Source: an uncultured Bacteroidota bacterium
GTDB taxonomy: Bacteria > Bacteroidota > Bacteroidia > NS11-12g > UBA9320
NCBI GenBank assembly: GCA_913056425.1
Contig: CAJXLR010000094.1
Coordinates: forward strand, 1-6,456
Direction of reading: 5' to 3'
Length of the DNA stretch: 6,456 bases
Every line of letters starts with the position of its first letter. The stretch's first letter is position 1. Below the pieces are notes generated by a model, which was not told the origin of the DNA, did not search any database, and was given only the letters and a program-made list of their open reading frames with translations. The translations under genes and the position numbers were made by a program. Of this stretch, positions 1 through 6,363 are shown one piece after another.

Positions 1-14
1 TTCCGGGAAGTAGT

Positions 15-941
15 ATGACATTTAAGAACGAAGAAAAAGACAAGAAAAGCAGAGTTATTCTGTTTTTAGTTATCCTAGCCTTGCTTATTGTGAACGGATG
101 GCTAATTATTAGCCTCTTCAACGAACAAAACGAAAATGAAACTCTTGAAGAAGAAAAGGTTGTTTTGACTGAAGACATAGCCCGCCTGAATGGTGAGTTA
201 GACGACATAAGCTTCGAACTTGTTGAGCAAAAAGGTAAAAATCAGCAACTTGACAGCATTATTAACATCAAAGAGCAGCTAATTGCCGATCAAGTTCGCG
301 AACTGCGTTCAGCACTGAAGCGTAAGGACTTATCGGAGAGTCAAGTACGACGATTGGAGTCGAAAATTAAAGACCTCAACCGTATGATCATGCAATACGA
401 ATATGAGGTTGACTCATTGTCAAAACTCAACAAATACCTGGAAGATGAAGTATACGCGAAAGACCAAGAGATAAAGCGACAAAAAGTTGAGAACGAAGAA
501 ATTGCGAGTGATCTAAACAAAGCCAACATTCAACTCGATATAGCAAAGCGCCTAGAGGTTCAAACTATCATAGGTGCTGCAGTTAAAATGAAAAAGAATG
601 GTGAAAAGGCCGTGTCCAGACTTTCACGCGCCGATAAGATTAAAGTTGAGTTCACGTTGGATAACAATGCAGTAGCCGACAAAGAACGCAAGACATGTTA
701 TCTTCAAATAATTGGTCCGGAGAAATCTACCCTGCATAATACGGCAAAAGGATCCGGGACGTTTGATTACAACGGTGAGAAGTCACTCTATACGGCTAAA
801 CAAGTGTTTGACTTCCAAAATAAGAACGAAAAATTGGCATTTTACTGGGACGTATCTCCAGGTATGAACGAGGGTGATTATGTCGCTCATGCATATGTGG
901 AAGGAGTACGAATCGGTTCTACGAGTTTTTACCTCAAATAG
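15..941 (+). CDS. Membrane-anchored periplasmic coiled-coil protein of unknown function
   Basis: This is a 308-residue protein with three visible parts. A short Lys-rich N-terminus (1-13) is followed by one hydrophobic segment at about 14-35 (VILFLVILALLIVNGWLIIS), then a long charged heptad-like coiled coil at about 37-180, then a beta-rich C-terminal domain at about 181-308 beginning near VQTIIGAAVKMKKNG. The positive-inside rule puts the N-terminus in the cytoplasm and the coiled coil and C-domain in the periplasm. I recall similar C-domains, with 'SLYTAKQ' and 'YWD' motifs and a final 'TSFxLK', in uncharacterised Bacteroidota proteins, sometimes mislabelled as ParA or SMC-like; no NTP-binding motif is present here. 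The ATG at 15 is chosen because it places the membrane segment close to the N-terminus and follows a purine-rich GGGAAG. The frame stays open to the window edge, so a longer N-terminus cannot be excluded. The next gene begins two bases after the stop. Confidence 0.85.
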   Translation: MTFKNEEKDKKSRVILFLVILALLIVNGWLIISLFNEQNENETLEEEKVVLTEDIARLNGELDDISFELVEQKGKNQQLDSIINIKEQLIADQVRELRSALKRKDLSESQVRRLESKIKDLNRMIMQYEYEVDSLSKLNKYLEDEVYAKDQEIKRQKVENEEIASDLNKANIQLDIAKRLEVQTIIGAAVKMKKNGEKAVSRLSRADKIKVEFTLDNNAVADKERKTCYLQIIGPEKSTLHNTAKGSGTFDYNGEKSLYTAKQVFDFQNKNEKLAFYWDVSPGMNEGDYVAHAYVEGVRIGSTSFYLK

Positions 942-943
942 TT

Positions 944-1726
944 TTGAAAACGGTTTGGATAACCGGCGCTAGCTCCGGGATAGGTGAAGCACTTGCTAAG
1001 GCATATGCAGGTCCCGACACCCGGCTTGTTCTATCATCAAGACGGCAGGACGAACTGGAACGGGTAGGAACTACTTGCAAATCCAGAGGGTCAGAAATTC
1101 ACATCCATACGATTGACCTAGGCAATGAGGAAAGCATACGACAAGCGGCTGCAGAAGTATTAGATCAGGTTGGTCGGATCGACTTACTGATCAACAATGG
1201 TGGTATCAGCCAGCGAAGTAAAGCCATCGACACACCCATAGAGTTAGACCGGAAGCTCTTCGAGATCAATTACTTTGGATCTGTACTGTTAACTAAACTC
1301 GTCTTGCCAAGCATGGTGGAAGCCCAACATGGTCACATAGTTGCGATTAGTAGTATATCCGGGAAATTTGGATTTCATCTAAGATCAGCTTATGCTGCTA
1401 CCAAGCATGCATTGTTTGGTTTCTTCGAAACGATAGGTCTTGAACATTATTCCGACAACATACACACAACGATTGTTTGTCCGGGACGAATACAAACAAA
1501 CATTTCCAAACACGCTTTAGATAAAGACGGTAAGGCACCAGGAACCATGGACAAAGGGCTTGCAGAGGGGATGGATGTAGATATCTGTGCAGCGAAGATC
1601 AAACGAGGAATCGACCGGAAGAAACGTGAAGTTTTAGTAGGTAAAAAAGAACTCTTACTCGTTCACATCCACAAGTATTTCCCAAGACTTTTCTGGAAGA
1701 TCGCACCGGGAATTGACCCTCGATAA
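944..1726 (+). CDS. Short-chain dehydrogenase/reductase (SDR), classical, DHRS7-like
   Basis: This is a 260-residue cytoplasmic NAD(P)-dependent oxidoreductase of the classical SDR family. Visible motifs are the Rossmann dinucleotide site TGASSGIG (7-14), D58 in the adenine-ring region, NNGG (84-87; the family norm is NNAG), and the catalytic tetrad N109, S137, Y150 and K154 (YAATK). PG follows at 180-181. The NNGG-I-SQRS stretch, the YxxxKHALxGF sequence and the C-terminal 'LLLVHIHKYFPRLFWKIAP' segment resemble the animal DHRS7/DHRS7B group, so 'DHRS7-like' is a similarity statement; the substrate is unknown. R33 and R34 after the second strand would favour NADPH. The start codon is TTG at 944. 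It places the first strand (KTVWITGAS) at the usual distance from the N-terminus, and no ATG or GTG lies nearby in frame. No Shine-Dalgarno is visible and the previous gene stops two bases upstream, so translation is probably coupled. Confidence 0.93.
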   Translation: MKTVWITGASSGIGEALAKAYAGPDTRLVLSSRRQDELERVGTTCKSRGSEIHIHTIDLGNEESIRQAAAEVLDQVGRIDLLINNGGISQRSKAIDTPIELDRKLFEINYFGSVLLTKLVLPSMVEAQHGHIVAISSISGKFGFHLRSAYAATKHALFGFFETIGLEHYSDNIHTTIVCPGRIQTNISKHALDKDGKAPGTMDKGLAEGMDVDICAAKIKRGIDRKKREVLVGKKELLLVHIHKYFPRLFWKIAPGIDPR

Positions 1727-1749
1727 ACAATCCCTTTCCACCGACAAGT

Positions 1750-1757
1750 TATATTCG
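1750..1757 (+). promoter_or_regulatory. Candidate -7 promoter element for the VOC gene
   Basis: TATATTCG lies in the 45-base gap before the VOC gene, 14 bases before its ATG. It matches the Bacteroidota -7 consensus TAnnTTTG at all but one fixed position, and an A-rich leader (AAAATCTAAAA) follows. I find no TTG-type -33 element at the expected 17-23 base spacing, so this is a candidate only. If it is real, the VOC gene and the propeller gene can be transcribed separately from the two upstream genes. Confidence 0.4.
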
Positions 1758-1771
1758 CGCAAAATCTAAAA

Positions 1772-2821
1772 ATGATAAGCGGAATTCAGCAAATGGGGGT
1801 AGGAATCCCCAACGTCCACGAAGCGTGGAAATGGTATCGTCAAAACTTAGGGATGGATGTCCCAATCTTTGAAGAAGCAGCAACTGCAGACCTCATGTTG
1901 CCTTACACCGGTGGTAAACCCCATGACCGTCACGCAATTCTAGCCTTGAACATGCAGGGCGGCGGCGGTTTTGAAATTTGGCAGTACACCAGCCGGACAC
2001 CGCAACCCGCTGAATTTGAAATTGCTTTAGGAGATTTGGGAATTACCGTCTGTAAAATGAAGTCCTCCGATGTAGATGCAGCATACAACCAATTAAAAGC
2101 TAAAGGTTGTACGTTGAGCGACGGAGTTCAGAAAGACCCAAATGGAATGAAACACTTCTTCCTGCAAGATCCATACGGTAACTATTTCCAAATCGTTGAA
2201 TTCTCCTCGTTTTTCAAAAGCACATCTGCCAACAACGGAGGCGTTTCAGGTGCAATAATCGGTGTGTCTGACATAGACAAGTCGGTTGCGTTCTACAAGA
2301 ATGTATTGGGTTACGATACCGTTGTTTATGACGAAACTAATTCGTTTGATGACTTGTCAGGTTTACGCGGTAGCTCCGAATCATTTAGAAGAGTGTTGCT
2401 CCAACACAGTGAAACAAGAAAAGGTGCATTCAGTGAATTGCTTGGACCCACTGAAATAGAGCTTGTTCAGCGCACAACTGGAACACCACGCAAAATATTT
2501 GAAAATAGATACTGGGGAGACCTAGGTTTCATCCACTTGTGTTTTGATGTAACGAATATGTCAGGACTCAAACAAAAATGTGAAGCCAATGGTTCTCCGT
2601 TTACAGTTGACAGTTCCAACTCATTTGACATGGGTGAGGCAGCCGGACACTTCAGTTACATTGAAGATCCGGATGGTGCACTTATCGAATTTGTTGAAAC
2701 GCATAAGATTCCGGTGCTAAAGAAAATTGGCTGGTATCTCGACTTAAGAAAACGAGGTCAGGAAAAACGACTGCCACGATGGATGGTCAATGCCCTAGGC
2801 CTTAATCGCAAGAAAGATTAA
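1772..2821 (+). CDS. Two-domain VOC (glyoxalase/dioxygenase fold) protein
   Basis: This 349-residue protein carries two vicinal-oxygen-chelate domains in tandem, at about 1-146 and 156-310, each of two beta-alpha-beta-beta-beta modules. Diagnostic pieces are 'VHEAWKWYRQNLGMDV' and 'IDKSVAFYKNVLGYD' after the first strands, and 'DPYGNYFQIVEF' and 'DPDGALIEFVE' at the domain ends. VOC enzymes usually bind a divalent metal through His/Glu residues on the sheet. The second domain keeps E230, H255 and E307 as candidate ligands. The first keeps only E68 and E143, with Gln or hydrophobic residues where His is usual, so an active metal site, if any, is likelier in the C-terminal half. A basic tail (312-349) follows. 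There is no signal peptide, so the protein is cytoplasmic. The ATG at 1772 is the only in-frame start between the SDR stop and the fold. It could be a lyase, isomerase, dioxygenase or binding protein; the reaction cannot be assigned. The propeller gene follows after three bases. Confidence 0.88.
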   Translation: MISGIQQMGVGIPNVHEAWKWYRQNLGMDVPIFEEAATADLMLPYTGGKPHDRHAILALNMQGGGGFEIWQYTSRTPQPAEFEIALGDLGITVCKMKSSDVDAAYNQLKAKGCTLSDGVQKDPNGMKHFFLQDPYGNYFQIVEFSSFFKSTSANNGGVSGAIIGVSDIDKSVAFYKNVLGYDTVVYDETNSFDDLSGLRGSSESFRRVLLQHSETRKGAFSELLGPTEIELVQRTTGTPRKIFENRYWGDLGFIHLCFDVTNMSGLKQKCEANGSPFTVDSSNSFDMGEAAGHFSYIEDPDGALIEFVETHKIPVLKKIGWYLDLRKRGQEKRLPRWMVNALGLNRKKD

Positions 2822-2824
2822 AAC

Positions 2825-5287
2825 ATGAACAAGAACGTAAAAGGATATGTACTCTCGACACTGCTTTCCGTGTCGGTCATTTCAATTGGTATAAACTGTA
2901 ACCAAAACACCGAATCATATGAATATGAGGAAGAAGACGGTGTTGGTTACTTTGAGCAATTCTACCAAATGAAGCAGAACGAAAAAGGTGAAATGCCTGG
3001 CGGTCTGTGGAAGCAGTGGGAAGCTCAGACTCCTAAACTCCATGGAAAAACTGGTTTTTTCACGGAGGTAAATGAAATCGGGCCATACAATGTTGGTGGT
3101 CGGGTAATATCAATGGTTATTGATCGTGAAGATGCAAACCACTTGATCTGTGGTGGAGCTACCGGTGGGATCTGGCACAGCTATGATGCCGGAAGTTCTT
3201 GGGAACCCAACGACGACTTGGCTCCTAACCTTGCCGTATCCAGCATCACTCAAAATCCGTTTAACCCAGATATTATCTACTACGCTACAGGAGGCCGACC
3301 AAAGCAATCAGGAGGAATAGAGTACAGCGGAGATGGCTTATTCAAGTCCTTAGACCGAGGCAAAACCTTTGAGTATATTGATTCGAGCGACGTTCCTGCA
3401 TTTAAGAATTCGTGGGACATCGTTTGTTCTTTAACAGATAGCAACACCATATACATAGGTACGATGGGTAATGGTCTATTCCGTTCACAAGATGGGGGGA
3501 TGACTTATGAGCTCATTCACAACACAACCGGGAGAGACGTATACGATGTGGATGTCACTGCTGCAGGACGTGTATACTTCTCTGTATATGCCGATGGTAT
3601 TTACTGGTTTGATGAGGCGGAGACACCTGTAATTAAGAAATACAACATTCCAACTGGTACATTCCATAGATGTGTTGTTGAAGCCAGTGAGAGTCAGCCA
3701 AACACTATTTACGCTGCGTTTGCGCGTTACAACGCAGGAAGCACGGATGAGATTGAAGGAGTTTACAAGACAACAGATGGAGGAAACAACTGGACAAAAT
3801 TGAGAGATCCATCTTTGGTAAACCGAAACTTCGACCAAAACTGGTTTAACTTTATTCTAGCTGTACACCCTACGAATCCAAATTTTGTATTGGTAGCCGG
3901 AGTTTATGCATCATACTCGACTAACGGTGGAAACTCTTGGTCTATCGTGAATGGCAATCGGTACCAAGTTCAAGGGCATGTTGATTACCACGGTCATGCT
4001 TTTGTTCCGGGAACGAATACAGTCTATCTCCTTAATGATGGTGGTATTTATCGATACAGCACGACTACAATAGGCTCTTTAGTGCTTGATCGAAACAGCA
4101 AACTCAACATCACTCAAGTTTATAGTGGGTCATATTTCCCGACAGGTACAGAAGTAATAATCGGAAATCAAGATAACAGAACTCAATGGAATAGAACCGG
4201 CTCTTCGATCTTCCAAGAACAATTTGGTGGTGATGGTGCATTTACGGCAGTTAGTCCCGATGGACAAATGATGTACGCATCAAGTCAATACGGAAACATG
4301 CGACGTTGGACCGGAAGCGGGTGGACAAGAACTCCTTACTTCCAATTGACAAGTGCGGTTGGCACTAGCGATTTCTGGTTTATCAACCCATTTGAAATGA
4401 ACCCTGTTGATGGTGATCAGATTTACTTCCCAACTAAGAATTACATCGCACGAACAACCAATACCGGTAATACTTGGACGCGTATCACAAACTCTACTGC
4501 TGGAAGTTTATACTCTGTGGCAATGACTTCGGAAGACAATCCAACGTTATACTTTGGTGGTAGTCCCGGTATTCTATACCGAATAGATAATGCGAAAACA
4601 GCGAGTGCCGGTGATGAAGTTCGACTCTTCACCAAAGCACCATTCCAAGCTCGTGGCGGTTTCATTGGCTGTATCAAAGTAGATCCTTCAGAGCAAACCA
4701 CGATTTACACCGGTTACACCGATTTTGAAGACGATCGCGTAAAGATTTGGAAGATTTTGAACGCCGATACGGACGAACCTGAATGGGTAGATATCAGTGG
4801 CAACTTACCTGAGCTGCTGCCTGTGAACTGGATAGAAGTAGACCCAACCAATAGTGAGCATATTATGGTGGGTACCGACTTCGGATTGTATGTTACAGCA
4901 AACGGCGGTCGTTTCTGGCACAAAGAAGAACGCATACCAAATGTGTACATTTCAATGTTGCGCCTTCGTCCATCAGATCGAAAGCTGTTTATTTTCACGT
5001 ACGGTAGAGGTGTGTGGACTGCAGATTTAGATAACAACATTGTTGTTGGCACAACGGATGTACGTGACGAAACAGCAGTGAGTGTTCATCCTAACCCGGC
5101 TACAGACTATATCCACGTAGCAGAAGAGTGGACAACCAAGACCATCTACAATGGAGAAGGCAAAGAAGTGTGGTTCGGTAGCGACAACGATATCTCGTTG
5201 GCTACGTTAGCACCAGGTATCTATTTCCTTCAAGCAAGAAACGAAGAAAGTGGAGCGGTAAGCGTTACAAAGTTTACTAAGCGATAG
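2825..5287 (+). CDS. T9SS-exported Asp-box (sortilin/VPS10-like) beta-propeller protein
   Basis: This is an 820-residue surface or secreted protein. A hydrophobic signal segment covers about residues 5-24, with Cys25 in 'IGINC', and an acidic stretch (29-38) follows. A short motif ending in GEMPGG (55-60) is of a kind seen at the start of such Bacteroidota proteins. 'IGPYNVGGR' (85-93) opens a beta-propeller region with seven Asp-box-like turns: SYDAGSSW (119-126), SLDRGKTF (175-182), SQDGGMTY (221-228), TTDGGNNW (316-323), STNGGNSW (365-372), TTNTGNTW (544-551) and TANGGRFW (691-698). HVDYHGH (385-391), NDGGIY (404-409), GNQDN (447-451) and GGDGAF (468-473) are typical of the VPS10/sortilin-like Asp-box family often annotated as glycosyl hydrolase. 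The last 70 or so residues form a T9SS type A sorting domain (HPNPATDYI 755-763, LAPGIYFL 795-802, terminal KFTKR). By family knowledge, such proteins cross the inner membrane by Sec and the outer membrane by T9SS, then lose the sorting domain. No hydrolase residues can be assigned, so a binding or adhesive role is equally possible. Confidence 0.92.
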   Translation: MNKNVKGYVLSTLLSVSVISIGINCNQNTESYEYEEEDGVGYFEQFYQMKQNEKGEMPGGLWKQWEAQTPKLHGKTGFFTEVNEIGPYNVGGRVISMVIDREDANHLICGGATGGIWHSYDAGSSWEPNDDLAPNLAVSSITQNPFNPDIIYYATGGRPKQSGGIEYSGDGLFKSLDRGKTFEYIDSSDVPAFKNSWDIVCSLTDSNTIYIGTMGNGLFRSQDGGMTYELIHNTTGRDVYDVDVTAAGRVYFSVYADGIYWFDEAETPVIKKYNIPTGTFHRCVVEASESQPNTIYAAFARYNAGSTDEIEGVYKTTDGGNNWTKLRDPSLVNRNFDQNWFNFILAVHPTNPNFVLVAGVYASYSTNGGNSWSIVNGNRYQVQGHVDYHGHAFVPGTNTVYLLNDGGIYRYSTTTIGSLVLDRNSKLNITQVYSGSYFPTGTEVIIGNQDNRTQWNRTGSSIFQEQFGGDGAFTAVSPDGQMMYASSQYGNMRRWTGSGWTRTPYFQLTSAVGTSDFWFINPFEMNPVDGDQIYFPTKNYIARTTNTGNTWTRITNSTAGSLYSVAMTSEDNPTLYFGGSPGILYRIDNAKTASAGDEVRLFTKAPFQARGGFIGCIKVDPSEQTTIYTGYTDFEDDRVKIWKILNADTDEPEWVDISGNLPELLPVNWIEVDPTNSEHIMVGTDFGLYVTANGGRFWHKEERIPNVYISMLRLRPSDRKLFIFTYGRGVWTADLDNNIVVGTTDVRDETAVSVHPNPATDYIHVAEEWTTKTIYNGEGKEVWFGSDNDISLATLAPGIYFLQARNEESGAVSVTKFTKR
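5178..5205 (+). other. Strong hairpin inside the 3' end of the propeller gene
   Basis: GTAGC (5178-5182) pairs with GCTAC (5201-5205), and CAACGA (5185-5190) pairs with TCGTTG (5195-5200). This gives an 11-bp stem with a two-base GA bulge on the 5' side and a TATC loop. It lies about 80 bases before the stop codon, in the part encoding the T9SS sorting domain. No T-run follows on either strand, so it does not look like a standard intrinsic terminator. It could be a chance result of coding, an mRNA 3'-end stabiliser, or a pause site in a convergent junction that has no other visible terminator. Confidence 0.45.
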
Positions 5288-5291
5288 AGGT

Positions 5292-6299
5292 CTATTCCTC
5301 TTCGTCGTTTGCAACTTCTTCAACTTGACTCATGTACTCTTTGAGTGCAGACAGGATTGGCACTTCCATAGAGTTTGCTTCAAGTTCGTTTGCTGCAATA
5401 ACTGAGAACCAGTCTAATCGATAGGTTACGTCAAAAACTGTATACAAGTCGTAGTCTACGATTCCAAGTGGCAAGACTCTGTTATTGTCCATCTCCAAGT
5501 GACCGGCGATAAAATCGAAGCGTGACCCTACGCGCAAGTTTTCCTCGGTGTAAAGCAACATAAAGTTGGTTTGCAGCCGATCTGTGTAGGATTCCAGCAC
5601 GTTGTGATTACATTCAGGAACCGGATGTACAAACGCTTCTAATTTTGCATTTTCATTAAGCTGTTGAGCAAAACGTATAGCCAACGGATACATCGGGCGA
5701 TCCGCCAAGATCACAAACTTATTGTTGATGCTTGAGCTGTAGTAATCATACATACGCTCTGCTGAGATAATTTGCCTCTCTTGATTCTCAATTAGTTTCT
5801 CGCGCACATCATTCAACTCACCTCGATAATCAATTCCGAAAAAGTCACCCAAAATGAGCAATAAATAACCAAGCCCCATACCAATGGTTTGTCGCGGTTG
5901 GAAGCCGGTTTCAATTGGATAGCAAGGAAGAGCCTTTTCATCGGCTAGCACCTTAAGCTTACCTCCACTGCATAGGGTTACAATAGTTGCCCCTTTGGCA
6001 CTAGCCTCACTAAATAGGTTTAGCGTTTCTTCGGTATTTCCGCTGTACGAATTCAGTACAACAAGCGACTTTTCATTTACATAACTCGGAATCGAGTAAT
6101 CGTTAATTACTTCTATTGGTAGTTCAACTTTATCAAACAACCATGATTTAGCGACCAGTGCTCCGATTCCGGAACCACCTAAACCGCCCATAATGACGTT
6201 ATTAAAATCCTTTGCACGGAATCCATGATCCGTGTAATTGTCTAGCACGTGACTTATTTGCTTGTCAAACTCTTTCAGCGATCTTTCGTGGGTTATCAT
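5292..6299 (-). CDS. Bifunctional phosphoglucose/phosphomannose isomerase (SIS family)
   Basis: This 335-residue cytoplasmic enzyme is of the SIS-domain type that interconverts glucose-6-P and mannose-6-P with fructose-6-P, linking glycolysis to mannose-containing glycan precursors. The first SIS domain shows GGLGGSGIG (38-46), the phosphate-binding SYSGNTEET (84-92) and PRQTIGMGLG (135-144). The second shows 'LNENAKLEAFVHPVPECNHN' (214-233). By comparison with the archaeal bifunctional enzyme, R136, E216, H232 and K320 correspond to its catalytic Arg, Glu, His and Lys; the E-to-H spacing of 16 residues is the same. The length fits the family. The tail is strongly acidic (EEVANDEEE). The ATG at 6299 is the only ATG after an in-frame stop 39 bases upstream. 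No Shine-Dalgarno is seen. It ends four bases from the stop of the convergent propeller gene and starts 64 bases from the divergent pseudouridine synthase gene. Confidence 0.93.
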   Translation of the reverse strand: MITHERSLKEFDKQISHVLDNYTDHGFRAKDFNNVIMGGLGGSGIGALVAKSWLFDKVELPIEVINDYSIPSYVNEKSLVVLNSYSGNTEETLNLFSEASAKGATIVTLCSGGKLKVLADEKALPCYPIETGFQPRQTIGMGLGYLLLILGDFFGIDYRGELNDVREKLIENQERQIISAERMYDYYSSSINNKFVILADRPMYPLAIRFAQQLNENAKLEAFVHPVPECNHNVLESYTDRLQTNFMLLYTEENLRVGSRFDFIAGHLEMDNNRVLPLGIVDYDLYTVFDVTYRLDWFSVIAANELEANSMEVPILSALKEYMSQVEEVANDEEE

Positions 6300-6310
6300 A
6301 TGATTACGAG

Positions 6311-6318
6311 TAAATTCG
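6311..6318 (+). promoter_or_regulatory. Candidate -7 element for the RluA-family gene
   Basis: TAAATTCG lies 45 bases before the ATG at 6364, reading toward the pseudouridine synthase gene. It has the same single mismatch to the Bacteroidota TAnnTTTG element as the candidate before the VOC gene. A TTTCG at 6284-6288 sits about 22 bases upstream and could stand in for a -33 element, but that is weak. Confidence 0.35.
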
Positions 6319-6321
6319 CGA

Positions 6322-6329
6322 CGAAGGTA
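6322..6329 (-). promoter_or_regulatory. Candidate -7 element for the isomerase gene
   Basis: On the minus strand this reads TACCTTCG, 22 bases before the isomerase ATG, and again fits TAnnTTCG. Its upstream half lies inside the left arm of the 17-base inverted repeat, so a protein bound there would cover this promoter. No clear -33 TTG is present upstream. Confidence 0.35.
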
Positions 6330-6341
6330 AATTCTTTACCT
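6325..6341. repeat. Perfect 7-bp inverted repeat with 3-base spacer (operator-like)
   Basis: AGGTAAA (6325-6331), spacer TTC, then TTTACCT (6335-6341) form a perfect dyad in the middle of the 64-base divergent gap. Both arms match at all seven positions. Its position between two divergent starts, overlapping a candidate promoter element, suits a binding site for a dimeric regulator. The regulator is unknown. The absence of a following T-run and its place upstream of both genes argue against a terminator. Confidence 0.5.
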
Positions 6342-6363
6342 GAAACTTCAGCGATAAGCGGTC

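Noticed and set aside
341..529. Minus-strand open frame under the coiled-coil gene
   Set aside because: The Ser/Arg-rich translation is what antisense of a charged coiled coil gives; nothing supports it as a gene.
951..965. CGGTT/AACCG inverted repeat just inside the SDR gene
   Set aside because: Five base pairs with a five-base loop is common by chance, and it lies in the conserved coding region for the Rossmann motif.
1724..2827. SDR, VOC and propeller genes all lie in the same reading frame (TAA-AAC-ATG at the second junction), suggesting stop read-through fusions
   Set aside because: One in three neighbouring genes share a frame by chance. The stops are TAA, the propeller gene begins with its own signal peptide, and no read-through context is visible.
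3110..5052. Open frames on the minus strand under the propeller gene (3110-3307, 3485-3838, 4441-4701, 4714-5052)
   Set aside because: They are antisense to a strongly supported protein, with no domain pattern and no promoter-like sequence.
2825..5287. Calling the Asp-box protein a sialidase or a specific glycosyl hydrolase
   Set aside because: Asp boxes are structural turns found in many propellers. I cannot identify a sialidase FRIP motif, arginine triad or catalytic acid pair.
5284..5295. ATAGA-GG-TCTAT palindrome at the convergent junction, as a terminator or regulator site
   Set aside because: The symmetry mostly comes from two TAG stop codons facing each other. As RNA it leaves only a 4-bp AU-rich stem with no T-run.
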